Shown one piece after another: positions 46,656-55,454 of a stretch of DNA of 64,000 nt. Each line of letters starts with the position of its first letter. Within the stretch, counting starts at the first letter, position 1. The notes below the pieces were generated by a model that saw only the letters and a program-made list of their open reading frames with translations, did no database searches and was not told where the DNA came from. Origin of the DNA: Oscillospiraceae bacterium NTUH-002-81 (GTDB lineage: Bacteria; Bacillota; Clostridia; Lachnospirales; Lachnospiraceae). The translations under genes were made by a program, and so were the position numbers. The stretch covers positions 3,294,001 to 3,358,000 of the forward strand of contig CP136052.1 of NCBI GenBank assembly GCA_032620915.1. The letters run 5' to 3'.

Positions 46656-47665
46656 TTTACAGACTCCATTTCCTTCATTCTCGGATCTATTTCTTCATTT
46701 ACAGTCTGTGCGATGAAGCTGCCGGCAAAAACGGCCATGCCGGTGAGCAGAACCGTAACCATGAGCAGGTTGTAATCATGGTATTTCGCACTCTCCACTG
46801 CCAGATTCCCGATTCCCGGATAATTAAATACCGCCTCCACCACAACGGTTCCGCCTGTCACATGGGGAATGGAAATCGCCATGATACTGACAATAGTCGG
46901 TGCAACATTACGCAGGCAATGCTTCCAGACAATCTCCCTTCCCGTACAGCCCTTTGCTTTTGCAAACAGCACATAATCCTTCCGCACTTCATCCAGCAGC
47001 TTATTGCGGATCATGTAGGCATAATACCAGAGATGACTGGTGATCATAACGATCAGCGGCAGGATCAGATGCTGCACCCGGTTGCCGATATTTCCTTTCA
47101 TCCCCACATCATAGGCGCCGCTGCTGGGAAGCCAGCCAAGATTCACACTGAAGATCAGAACCAGTACCACTCCCAGCCAAAAGCCCGGGATATAATAAGT
47201 CGCTGTCCCGATTTTACAAATTGCTTTATCTATGAACCGGTCTTCATATAAAACGCAGAAAACAGCCAGCACAACTGCCAGGGCAAACACCAGCACATAC
47301 GCCAGCAGGCCGAGCAGCAACGTATTCCCGATTAAAGGCCGAATCACATCCAGCACCGGCATTTTATACTTGAAGGACAACCCGAAATCTCCCTGAAATG
47401 CCTGTACAAGCCAGTGCGCATACTGTGTGCACAACCCGGCCTGCAGGCCAAGGCGTTCCCGCGCCGCCTCCTTCTCTGTCTCTGTCATCAGTTCCAGCGC
47501 ATCTCCGTAGAACGATTGCAGCGGATCCCCCGGAGCCAGCCTGGCAATAAAAAATACGGCAATGGACAGCAAAAACATGCACAGTACCAGAAGAAGCAGC
47601 CGTCTGATCAGGCGTATACCGGGGGCAGACGTTTCTTCAGCTATGGTACGGTTGGCTTTCCTCAA
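46649..47665 (-). CDS. ABC transporter permease, DppB/NikB type
   Basis: 338 residues. N-terminal helix LLLLVLCMFLLSIAVFFIARLAPGDPL is typical of DppB permeases, and the family helix bundle follows. The start is TTG 47665 (AAAGGATG upstream), overlapping the LarC stop (TTGA). The gene therefore follows larC in translational coupling. Function as above: membrane channel of a nickel- or peptide-type importer. Confidence 0.9.
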   Translation of the reverse strand: MRKANRTIAEETSAPGIRLIRRLLLLVLCMFLLSIAVFFIARLAPGDPLQSFYGDALELMTETEKEAARERLGLQAGLCTQYAHWLVQAFQGDFGLSFKYKMPVLDVIRPLIGNTLLLGLLAYVLVFALAVVLAVFCVLYEDRFIDKAICKIGTATYYIPGFWLGVVLVLIFSVNLGWLPSSGAYDVGMKGNIGNRVQHLILPLIVMITSHLWYYAYMIRNKLLDEVRKDYVLFAKAKGCTGREIVWKHCLRNVAPTIVSIMAISIPHVTGGTVVVEAVFNYPGIGNLAVESAKYHDYNLLMVTVLLTGMAVFAGSFIAQTVNEEIDPRMKEMESVKW

Positions 47666-47995
47666 TCTTCTTCATCCTTTCCCTTTATCTGTTCCATGGC
47701 CGTCTGCAACACGCCATGGTATACCATCTGAAAATCCTCCCCGGAACCTTTACAAAGCTTTTTGATACTCTCATATTCCGGATAGATCCGCATCTTTCCT
47801 TTCCTGGTACAGATCTTCACATCCGCCGGTCCATACGGGGAATTCACTGTTTCAATCCGGCGATCCAGCACCGCCCGCTCCACAGGCATCTTCCGGATAC
47901 CCACCGTTGTGGTATGTGCAAAGATCAGATCTTCCATCTCCTCAACCTTATCTTCCGTACAGATCACCCGCAGCAACACAGCCGGACGGTTTTTT
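47662..47995 (-). CDS. larC: LarC, C-terminal part (LarC2), read in the +1 frame
   Basis: The larC1 frame ends at a TAA near 47948. The +1 frame continues the family sequence from about 47991 (NRPAVLLRVICTEDK, then EEMEDLIFAHTTTVGIR) to the stop at 47662. In Lactobacillus plantarum LarC is also split into larC1 and larC2, joined by programmed ribosomal frameshifting. Here six consecutive A (minus strand 47995-47990) followed by CCG lie at the overlap. LarC is the CTP-dependent nickel insertase (cyclometallase). If frameshifted, the two parts form one protein of about 430 residues. Confidence 0.8.
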
Positions 47996-49012
47996 CTTCA
48001 TATAAACCGGTGTGTAGAACACATCTCTGGCTCCGGCCTCCAGCAGACACTCCATGGTGAAACCAAGCGCCTCCCCGGTACTGTCATCCACATTCGTCTC
48101 CAGTACCCAGATGTGGTTCTCGTCACAGGAGGACACTGGCGTCTCCTCTTCCAGCAGCATCGAGCGCAGAATATTTGCCCTGGGAAAATCCTTCTTGCCG
48201 GCACCAATGCCGATGCCCAGCACCCGGTACTGCTCAGGCAGTTCCTTTCGGGTACGCAGCGCTGCCGCAATGGCTGCTCCGGTGGGAGTCACCATCTCGC
48301 CCTGATTGTCTGTGATCTTCAGCGGCAGAGCGTTCATGGCAGAGATGTTCGCCACTGCGGGCACCGGTACCGGCAGAATCCCATGCTGACAGCGGGCATG
48401 TCCGGTTCCTTCATACAGCGGAGAAACCACTACTTCATCAATGCCCAGATTGTCAAAGCATACTGCGGTACTGATGATATCCACAATGGAATCCACTGCT
48501 CCCACCTCATGAAAGTGTACCTGTTCAATGGGCAGGCCATGCGCCTTTGCCTCCGCTTCTGCCACGATACGGAACATCTTCCTGGCCAGTTCCTTCGCCT
48601 TCCCGGAACCTTCCATCCGATCGATAATCGCATATACATCCGCAATATTCCGATGTTCATGTGCGTGAAGGTGCCCGTGGTCATGTCCATGATCGTGTCC
48701 GTGCCCATGCTCATGTCCGTGATCGTGATCGTGCTCGTGTCCGTGCCCATGCTCATGTCCGTGATCGTGCTCATGTCCGTGCTCGTGCTCATGATCAGGC
48801 ACACAGGCACTCTCGTCCAGGATCACATCAAAATCGCAGGCATCGATGCCGCACTTGCATGTTCTGCCAATCCGGATCTGATATCCATCCACATGTAAGC
48901 TTGCCAGTGCATCCTCCAGCACCTTCCGGTCTGCACCCAGATCCAGAAGAGATGCCACTGTCATATCTCCGCTGATACCGGAATAACACTCTAAATACAA
49001 TATTTTCTTCAT
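47948..49012 (-). CDS. larC: LarC, N-terminal part (LarC1), nickel insertion protein
   Basis: 354 residues in the zero frame. It begins MKKILYLECYSGISGDM, a family signature. A striking His-rich block (about residues 75-120) alternates His with Gly, Glu and Asp and probably binds nickel. LarC inserts nickel into the pyridinium-bis-thiocarboxylate precursor using CTP. The body runs to YTPVYMKK, then leaves homology at the A-run and ends after 17 unrelated residues. The remainder is encoded in the +1 frame. ATG 49012 overlaps the end of larB by 4 bases (ATGA). Confidence 0.9.
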   Translation of the reverse strand: MKKILYLECYSGISGDMTVASLLDLGADRKVLEDALASLHVDGYQIRIGRTCKCGIDACDFDVILDESACVPDHEHEHGHEHDHGHEHGHGHEHDHDHGHEHGHGHDHGHDHGHLHAHEHRNIADVYAIIDRMEGSGKAKELARKMFRIVAEAEAKAHGLPIEQVHFHEVGAVDSIVDIISTAVCFDNLGIDEVVVSPLYEGTGHARCQHGILPVPVPAVANISAMNALPLKITDNQGEMVTPTGAAIAAALRTRKELPEQYRVLGIGIGAGKKDFPRANILRSMLLEEETPVSSCDENHIWVLETNVDDSTGEALGFTMECLLEAGARDVFYTPVYMKKKPSGCVAAGDLYGR

Positions 49013-49758
49013 ACTTTTTTCACCGCCAGTCTGTTTATCTGCGTGGCCAGATAGCCTGCCCCGTATCCGTTGTCAATATTTACCACTGAAATGCCATTTG
49101 CACAGGAATTAATCATCGTCAGCAACGCCGAAAGCCCATGAAAGCTGGCGCCATACCCTACGGAGGTAGGCACGGCGATCACCGGGTTCTCCACCAGCCC
49201 TGCGATTACGGTTCCCAACGCCCCTTCCATACCGGCCACCGCTACCACGCAGTTGGCTTTCCGGATGCGTTCCCGCTGTGCCAGCAGCCTGTGGATACCC
49301 GCCACTCCCACGTCATAAATCCGCTCCACATGACTGCCGAAAAATTCTGCTGTCTGAGCCGCCTCTTCTGCCACCGGGATATCCGCCGTCCCACCGGTAC
49401 ATACCGCAATATTCCCCACATGCGCCTTCCCGGGCTTCTCCGCCTTCATGATCCGGCTGACGGGATCATAGACGATCTCCGGCACAAGTGCCTTCACCAG
49501 CTCATACTGTTCCCGACTGGCTCTCGTCCCCATCACTTCCCCATCCTCTTCATAAAACTTCTGAAAAATTTCCGCCAGATATTCATCCGGTTTCCCGGCA
49601 CAAAAGACCACTTCCCCGAACCCTGACCGGAGTTTCCGGTGATGATCCAGCTTGGCATATCCCAGGTCCTCATACGGCAGATTCTTCAGCAGTTCTTCTG
49701 CCTGTTCCACGGGCATCTGCCCTGCCTGCACCTGCTCCAGCATTGTTTTGATGTCCAT
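49009..49758 (-). CDS. larB: LarB, pyridinium-3,5-biscarboxylate mononucleotide synthase
   Basis: 249 residues from ATG 49758, with GGAGAGAGG 3-10 bases upstream; the longer frame runs through the leader RNA. N-terminal helices (about 1-70) precede a PurE-like Rossmann domain (CTGGTADIPVAEEA, AGMEGALGTVIAGL). The catalytic Cys (Cys221 in L. plantarum) corresponds to Cys219 in INSCANG. LarB carboxylates and hydrolyses nicotinic acid adenine dinucleotide in the first step of the nickel-pincer pathway. First gene of the operon. Confidence 0.94.
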   Translation of the reverse strand: MDIKTMLEQVQAGQMPVEQAEELLKNLPYEDLGYAKLDHHRKLRSGFGEVVFCAGKPDEYLAEIFQKFYEEDGEVMGTRASREQYELVKALVPEIVYDPVSRIMKAEKPGKAHVGNIAVCTGGTADIPVAEEAAQTAEFFGSHVERIYDVGVAGIHRLLAQRERIRKANCVVAVAGMEGALGTVIAGLVENPVIAVPTSVGYGASFHGLSALLTMINSCANGISVVNIDNGYGAGYLATQINRLAVKKV

Positions 49759-49962
49759 AAGCCTCTCTCCTGTTCTTCTTCCAAAACCAGTGCATGTTTT
49801 CCGGATCCGGACACCCAGAGCATCCCTCCGGATTAAAAAAGACCAGAAAAACAAAGCGTCCGATTCCGACGCCATGCCTTCCTGGTCAGTTATTCTCATC
49901 TGTCTTATCCTGATTCCGTTCACATACAAATGGTGCTGTCTTCCTGACAGCTGTTCATGCAT
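49759..49962 (-). promoter_or_regulatory. Structured leader of the lar/nickel operon
   Basis: About 200 bases of transcribed leader precede larB. In order on the minus strand: hairpin GCTGTC-AGGAA-GACAGC (49951-49935), helix CATTTGT/ACAGATG (49932-49897) enclosing GTGAACGGAATCAGGATAAG, then a terminator-like hairpin with six U (49887-49835), and about 70 bases up to the RBS. It matches none of the riboswitch classes I can recall, including the NiCo type. Premature termination controlled by a ligand or protein is inferred. Confidence 0.55.
49835..49887 (-). terminator. Attenuator-like hairpin in the lar leader
   Basis: GACCAG/CTGGTC outer stem and GCGTC/GACGC inner stem (minus strand), immediately followed by TTTTTT. 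It lies upstream of larB, so full termination here would shut off the operon. Confidence 0.75.
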
Positions 49963-49991
49963 ATTTTAGCACAACTCATACCGGCAAACAA
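49963..49991 (-). promoter_or_regulatory. Promoter of the lar/nickel operon
   Basis: TTGTTT (49991-49986) and TAAAAT (49968-49963) with a 17-base spacer, minus strand. It is divergent from a possible TAAAAT -10 box (50053-50058) of the plus-strand membrane-protein gene. Confidence 0.7.
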
Positions 49992-50091
49992 GCATTTTCT
50001 TTCCTATTAATCTAATGCGATGAAAAAGATGGCTAAACCGCCCGGAATAGTGTAAAATAGAACCAGTATACAAATGCGGTGGGAACTATTT

Positions 50092-52167
50092 ATGAAACAG
50101 ATCAAGCAGCTGCTTGCCGGACGACGGAAAAATATGTATATTCTGGCAATCCTTGTTATCCTCTGCCTGGCAGCAGAACTTCTTTTAGCCAACTGGAGGG
50201 ATTTTTCCATCAAAGATGCCCCCGTGACCGTTCTTCCGTCAGAAACACTGACTTCAGCAAAGGGAGCCACACTGCTTCCTGACGGGACCATTCAGATTGA
50301 CAGCGCCGGTGCCGAACTGGAATTCACCGGCCTGTCCACAGAAGCGCATACCATCACCATCCATACATCCGCACCGGAAGGGACGGTATCCATCGCCTCC
50401 TGCTTCCTGACGGATGATGCCAGCCAATATGACTACAAGCAGGCGTGCCTTCTGTACTTTCATCCGGCCGGCGGGCATTGTTTTTCCCGCGGGCCACTCA
50501 TCAGCAACGGGAATCTGCACGGAATCCTTCTGTCCTTTGACCGGATGCACGGGAATTTCACCATTGACCGCATCGTTCTGAACGAACGCAGAGGTTTCCA
50601 TTTTGACAAACTGCGGTTCTGTCTGCTGCTTCTTTTCGCCTGTTTCGTATGGGCCTGCCGTTCCCGGACACTGCGCACTCTTTTCTATGATCCTTCCAGC
50701 CGGAAGCACAGGCTTGTACTGACTGCAGGTGTTGCCCTGTGCCTGGCGGTGGTATGCTGGATCTACGGAGCCCTGGCTTCCTTTGGCAGTGCAGACCCCA
50801 TCTCCTATCCTCTGGAAGAACCGGTGGCCTCCTACGGTGCCTACGTCCAGCAGTTTGATGCCTTTCAGAAGGGGCAGCTGTTTCTGGATCTGGAACCGGA
50901 TCCCCGACTGAATACCCTGCATAACGTTTATGACTACAGCGAGCGGATCCACAGCTCTGACACTGCCGACTGGAAGCAGCCTTACTGGGACCGGGCCTTT
51001 TGCAACGGGCATTATTACTCCTATTTTGGTATCGGCCCGATTCTGACCGTATATTATCCGTATTATCTGCTCACCGGGGCACTGCCCGGGGATGCCTTTG
51101 TCAGCATGATATATTCTGCACTCTGTGCAGTCCTCCTGCTGGCAGTTCTGGAAGAACTCCGGAAGAAATTTCTGCCCCGTGTGCACCTGTTCCTGTATGT
51201 ATTTGGATATATTACATTATTTTTTGCCAGCCTGATCCCACTTGTCATGGTCAGCTCCAACTTCTACTACATTGCCGTCAATGGGGCAATGGCGTTTGCC
51301 CTGCTGTTTTTCCTGCTTTTCTTTCATGCATTTTCCATGAAACAGGGCATCCCACGCAGACTTTATGCCGCAGCAGCCGGCATAGCCTTTGTCCTGCTGG
51401 TACTCTGTCGGCCCAATGCAGCCATTGCGGTCATGTGCGCTGCTGCTCCCACTGCCCTTTTGTATCTGGCAGAGAAGGACACTGTCTGGAAACATAAGCT
51501 TCTCGATCTGACAGCCTTCATTATTCCGGTTGCCATCGGCGGTGCCCTGATCTGTGCATACAACATGGCAAGATTCGGAACACCCACGGAATTCGGCACC
51601 AGCTACCAGCTCACCGTCAGCGACATCACTTACAACACGCTGCGGGCAGACCCTTCCCGGCTGCTGGCCTTTGTTTATTATGATTTCCTGGAACCCCCGG
51701 ATGTCAGTCTGATCTTTCCTTTTATCAGTCTGCATAAAGAGGTGGTATCCACCTTAGGCAATTACATATACCACACTTACAACATGGGATTGTTCTGTAT
51801 CCCGCTGTTCCTCTGTCTGTTTCTGTTCTCACACCCGTCGATTGAACAAAAACAGCTTTCCAAGCGGCTGACTTATCTGTTCCTGCTGCTCGGATCCCTG
51901 CTGGTTGCGTTCCTTGATTTTTCCCTTGGAGGAATCTTCATCCGTTATCTGTGCGACATTACGCTTCCCCTGGGTATCCTGGCCCTGCTTCTGGCACTGG
52001 AATATGAAGCCCGGCTGGAGAAAGACCGCTGCATCCGCAGCATTCTTCCGGTTCTTTTTATCTGCAGTATCTTTATCGGCGCCATGCTCATTTTCGCCAA
52101 TGAGAACTGTATGCTGCTCAATGATGCACCGGAAAAGTATCTGCGCATCATGGATCTTTTCCGGTAA
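50092..52167 (+). CDS. Large polytopic membrane protein, possibly glycosyltransferase-like
   Basis: 691 residues from ATG 50092 (GGTGGG 7-8 bases upstream; an earlier in-frame ATG at 50074 is too near the likely transcription start). One N-terminal helix (about 13-33), a ~130-residue extracellular beta-rich domain (AELEFTGLSTEAHTI), then about ten to eleven transmembrane helices. The layout, with a large loop containing YDYSERIHSSDTADWKQ, resembles GT-C type enzymes such as family 39, but no signature is certain. It could modify cell-wall polymers. It diverges from the lar operon. Confidence 0.6.
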   Translation: MKQIKQLLAGRRKNMYILAILVILCLAAELLLANWRDFSIKDAPVTVLPSETLTSAKGATLLPDGTIQIDSAGAELEFTGLSTEAHTITIHTSAPEGTVSIASCFLTDDASQYDYKQACLLYFHPAGGHCFSRGPLISNGNLHGILLSFDRMHGNFTIDRIVLNERRGFHFDKLRFCLLLLFACFVWACRSRTLRTLFYDPSSRKHRLVLTAGVALCLAVVCWIYGALASFGSADPISYPLEEPVASYGAYVQQFDAFQKGQLFLDLEPDPRLNTLHNVYDYSERIHSSDTADWKQPYWDRAFCNGHYYSYFGIGPILTVYYPYYLLTGALPGDAFVSMIYSALCAVLLLAVLEELRKKFLPRVHLFLYVFGYITLFFASLIPLVMVSSNFYYIAVNGAMAFALLFFLLFFHAFSMKQGIPRRLYAAAAGIAFVLLVLCRPNAAIAVMCAAAPTALLYLAEKDTVWKHKLLDLTAFIIPVAIGGALICAYNMARFGTPTEFGTSYQLTVSDITYNTLRADPSRLLAFVYYDFLEPPDVSLIFPFISLHKEVVSTLGNYIYHTYNMGLFCIPLFLCLFLFSHPSIEQKQLSKRLTYLFLLLGSLLVAFLDFSLGGIFIRYLCDITLPLGILALLLALEYEARLEKDRCIRSILPVLFICSIFIGAMLIFANENCMLLNDAPEKYLRIMDLFR

Positions 52168-52197
52168 AAATGATCCTCTTAATGTCCTGTCTTCCCT

Positions 52198-53217
52198 TTA
52201 CCTGGAAAGCCCGATCCCGGCTCCCACCGTGTATACATCCCGCATGGCGTCTTTTACCAGCGTCTCCACCTGACGGTCATCCATCTTCTTCGCGCCGATC
52301 TGGGTCATGATGGCACTCATCACCAGATTGCTCAGTTCCGCGGAAAACCGCTTCAATGCCTGCCCCTCCACACTCTCATAGGAAATTCCCATCAATGTGC
52401 AGGCATATTCATCCATGCATGCAAACCCTCTGGGATCAAACAAACCGCTAGAAATGCCCCGGGCGGAAAAATCTCCCCAGTGGCGTTTCCACAGCTGGGC
52501 AATGCCTGCCCCGCCGTAAAAGCAGCATACCGCCGCCGCCTTCACCTCTTCCAGCGTGTACTTTTTCTGTCCTGTCAGCCGGACAATACATTCCGGGATA
52601 AAGCAGTCCGCAATGGCCGTCACGTCAGCAGCCACCGGCAGTCGATCCTGCACATAGCCCTTCTTCACGGCCAGGCGGATCATCTGCTTTAACAGGCGGT
52701 TCTTCTCCTCCTGCTTCTTCGCTTCCTTCGCCTCATCTGCCGCTGTCATCTGTAAAATCTCTTTTTTCAGCGTCTGGCACGGTTCGTAGTCGTACAGTGC
52801 CATGACTGTCTCCACCGCTTCCAGCGCTTCCTTGGGCCGATGCAGATTTTTCAGCGCCACAGCTCGTCCATACAGCGCTTCCCCAAACCGATCATCAATG
52901 AAAATGGCCTCCTCATAGGCCTCCAGCGCCCGTCCCAGGTCTCCCCGGAAGGCGGCCGCGTTGCCCAGTGCCAGCCAGGCGTCCGCATAGTCCGGCTCCC
53001 GGGACACCGCATCCTCATAAAGCTCTGCCGCCGAATCGTAGGCCTGCACCTGCATCATGAAATCGCCCTTTAGTTTTATGGAAAAACAACACTCTGCACA
53101 GTCCTGCGGGCACTTCTTTTTATTCTTATATTTACAGCGGATATGTTTTTTCTCATCCAGTCCAAGCCCGCTGTGTTTCGCCTTCGCAGGCTCCTTTTTT
53201 CTCAGAAATGAAAACAT
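52198..53217 (-). CDS. TPR-repeat protein with an N-terminal Cys cluster
   Basis: 339 residues. A basic N-terminus includes the cysteine cluster CKYKNKKKCPQDCAECC (about residues 28-44), possibly metal-binding. Three tetratricopeptide repeats follow (about 55-160, e.g. ADAWLALGNAAAFRGDLGRALEAYEEAI). The C-terminal ~150 residues are of unknown family and end with YTVGAGIGLSR. No signal peptide. It begins 56 bases after the AI-2E-family gene and likely follows it in one transcript. A protein-interaction role is inferred; nothing more specific is supported. Confidence 0.7.
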   Translation of the reverse strand: MFSFLRKKEPAKAKHSGLGLDEKKHIRCKYKNKKKCPQDCAECCFSIKLKGDFMMQVQAYDSAAELYEDAVSREPDYADAWLALGNAAAFRGDLGRALEAYEEAIFIDDRFGEALYGRAVALKNLHRPKEALEAVETVMALYDYEPCQTLKKEILQMTAADEAKEAKKQEEKNRLLKQMIRLAVKKGYVQDRLPVAADVTAIADCFIPECIVRLTGQKKYTLEEVKAAAVCCFYGGAGIAQLWKRHWGDFSARGISSGLFDPRGFACMDEYACTLMGISYESVEGQALKRFSAELSNLVMSAIMTQIGAKKMDDRQVETLVKDAMRDVYTVGAGIGLSR

Positions 53218-53273
53218 CTCTGCACGTCATCCCCACTCTCATCTTGTATATGTGTTCACCGGTGCCTGAACTG

Positions 53274-54470
53274 TCAGCGCAGCGCTTCCTCCTGTGCCTT
53301 GCTGATGCCCCGCAGCCGCAGAAAATAGCGGATACATTTTCCCACCAGGTCATAGATCACCGCAAACAGCGGCACACCCACGATCATGCCGACGATGCCC
53401 CACAGGCCGCCGAAAAATGTGATGGAAAACAGCACCCAGAAGCTGGACAGTCCCGTGGTGTTGCCCAGGATCTTTGGCCCCAGGATGTTGCCGTCAAACT
53501 GCTGCAGCGCAAAAATAAAGATCAGCAGATAGACCATTTTCAGCGGGCTCACCATGAGCATCAGCAGCGCCGCCGGCACCGCACCGATAAACGGCCCGAA
53601 AAACGGAATAATATTCGTCACGCCGATGATGGTGCTGATCAGCACGGCAAAAGGCCATTTGAAAATATTCATGAAAAAGAAGCAGATCAGGCCAATGATC
53701 AGTGAATCGATGAGCTTGCCGTTGATAAAGCCCTCGAACATGCCGTCCACAATGTGGATCTCTTCCCGGATCCGCTGAAACCATTTTTCTCCAAACACAC
53801 CCAGCAGAATCACCTTCACCTGGTACGCCAGCTTCTCCTTACAGCTCAGCAGGTAGACACTGACCACGATACCGATGAGAAAATTTTTCAATAACACAAT
53901 GATGCTCCATACCTGCACGGACACCTCCGCAATGATCGCCTGGATGTTGGGCATCAGCTTATTGCCCCGGGTCAGATTCGTCACATTCTCCTGGATCATG
54001 GCTGAAGCACTGTCAATGACCTGTTTTGCCGTATCGTTGTCTCTGGCAAACTGCTCCAGCCAGGCAGAAGCCCGGTTGATGTTCTCCGGCAATACCTGAA
54101 TAATCGTCGTGACACTGGAAATGATCTGCGGAAATACCAGCGCCACAAACATATAGATGATGCCCGTAAACAGGATCAATGCACCCACGATCCCGGCCCC
54201 CCGGGCCACCGTGCCCGCCCGCTTCATGCCAGGCGCATGCCTGTCCAGCAGCTTTTTCACCCTGTGTTCAATGAAATCGCAGAAAGGCCGCAGCAGATAC
54301 GCCAGCACAGCACCATACAGAAAAGGCTTCAGGATATCGACCACCCGCGTGATCACACTCTTGAATTCTCCAAATCGATAAAAAATAAAGAAAATAATGA
54401 TGACCGCTGCCAGGACCAAAATCTTAAACAGCGCCGGATACAGGTATTTTTCTCGGTTTTCCTCTTTCAT
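53274..54470 (-). CDS. AI-2E family (PerM-type) membrane transporter
   Basis: 398 residues from ATG 54470. About eight transmembrane helices in the PerM/TqsA arrangement: two to three near the N-terminus, a long loop (about 90-200), then FMNIFKWPFAVLISTIIGVTNIIPFFGPFIGA and LQQFDGNILGPKILG, which are diagnostic. Family members export autoinducer-2 or exchange ions; the actual substrate here cannot be read. The frame extends upstream but that part overlaps likely promoter DNA. AAAGGAAG is rather far (about 14 bases) from the chosen start. Confidence 0.85.
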   Translation of the reverse strand: MKEENREKYLYPALFKILVLAAVIIIFFIFYRFGEFKSVITRVVDILKPFLYGAVLAYLLRPFCDFIEHRVKKLLDRHAPGMKRAGTVARGAGIVGALILFTGIIYMFVALVFPQIISSVTTIIQVLPENINRASAWLEQFARDNDTAKQVIDSASAMIQENVTNLTRGNKLMPNIQAIIAEVSVQVWSIIVLLKNFLIGIVVSVYLLSCKEKLAYQVKVILLGVFGEKWFQRIREEIHIVDGMFEGFINGKLIDSLIIGLICFFFMNIFKWPFAVLISTIIGVTNIIPFFGPFIGAVPAALLMLMVSPLKMVYLLIFIFALQQFDGNILGPKILGNTTGLSSFWVLFSITFFGGLWGIVGMIVGVPLFAVIYDLVGKCIRYFLRLRGISKAQEEALR

Positions 54471-54574
54471 TGTCTTACAGGATCTTCCTTTCTTTGGGCT
54501 GCGCATCAGTTTCTGATAACAAGTATAACACATTCCCGGGAAAAACAACATCCATTGTCACAGAACATACATAA

Positions 54575-54732
54575 CCAGTTCACCCGCGCCATTCGCAAAA
54601 CCGCATCTTTGATGCTCTCCGCTGCGTCGCAGCTCATTTTTGCTCATTAGAAGGCGCTCCCTTTGTATATTCGCACAGCCAGATTTTCATGCAAGCATGA
54701 AATCTGACCATACGAATATACAAGTGAACTGG
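54575..54732 (-). repeat. Multi-hairpin repeat, family 1, copy 3
   Basis: 158 bases, minus orientation, bounded by CCAGTTCAC and GTGAACTGG. The variable hairpin is TTGTATATTCG/CGAATATACAA with a nested CAGATTTCATGC/GCATGAAAATCTG. Then come GAGCGCC, GCTGC-GAC-GCAGC, GCATC-AAA-GATGC and GATGCGGTTTTGCGAATGGCGCG. It fills much of the 306-base gap between the AI-2E-family gene and the TetR gene. Confidence 0.85.
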
Positions 54733-54776
54733 GACAAAAAGTGCCATGTATCTCCTGTGAAATACATGGCACGAAA

Positions 54777-55346
54777 TCAGACATCTTCATTGATGATATC
54801 ATAAATCGAATGCGTGATCAAAAATTCATATGCTTCTGTCAGCTCATCCACCGACACCTCGTTGTCGCCGCCGGCCAGCCAGGCCTCGATGGAAGTCGCA
54901 AGCCCCAACGCATAATACCGGCTTACATAGGTAACGTTGAGCACCCGGTTCTGGGGAACGTCCTTGATGCCCTTCTCGGTGATCTCCCGGCGGAACAGCT
55001 CCTCCAGCCGTCGCACCAGCACTTCCTCCAGACTGTTCTGTCCGCTGACCTGCAGCATCTTGGCATAGAATTTCCGGTTCTTATGGATACCCGTAAACAG
55101 GAACTTGATGGCTTCCTGCTGCATACCGTGTTGCAGAAGGCGATCCACCTCACTGACAATGTCCTCCGAAAATATCCACTCCACCAGGTCATATTTATCC
55201 TGAAAATGGTTGTAAAAGGTTGGTCGGATCAATCCCGCCTGATCGGTGATCATGCGGATCGTAATTTTATCAAACGGATGCTTCTCCAGAAGGCTCTGGA
55301 AGCTTTCAGCAATCAGCTTCTTTGTCAGATCTTTCTTTTGTTCCAT
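54777..55346 (-). CDS. TetR-family transcriptional regulator
   Basis: 189 residues. N-terminal helix-turn-helix: DLTKKLIAESFQSLLEKHPFDKITIRMITDQAGLIRPTFYNHFQDKYDLV (seen in parts; about residues 6-55). The C-terminal part is a ligand-binding helical domain of unknown effector. It starts 108 bases downstream of the radical SAM gene on the same strand. This suggests a functional pair in which the regulator may control the radical SAM gene. Cytoplasmic. Confidence 0.85.
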   Translation of the reverse strand: MEQKKDLTKKLIAESFQSLLEKHPFDKITIRMITDQAGLIRPTFYNHFQDKYDLVEWIFSEDIVSEVDRLLQHGMQQEAIKFLFTGIHKNRKFYAKMLQVSGQNSLEEVLVRRLEELFRREITEKGIKDVPQNRVLNVTYVSRYYALGLATSIEAWLAGGDNEVSVDELTEAYEFLITHSIYDIINEDV

Positions 55347-55454
55347 TCTTTTTCACCTTTGTCCAATCCTGATTTTTCCCAAACCATAAATCTCTCAAAT
55401 GGTACCATATTTTCAGGCAAAATGCAAAGGGCTTGCGTTATTTTTTTAATTATT

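Noticed and set aside
48661..48790. Short-period DNA repeat that might be a CRISPR or satellite
   Set aside because: It is in frame with larC and encodes a His-rich block; spacing is 6-12 bases without spacers. No CRISPR array was seen anywhere in the window.
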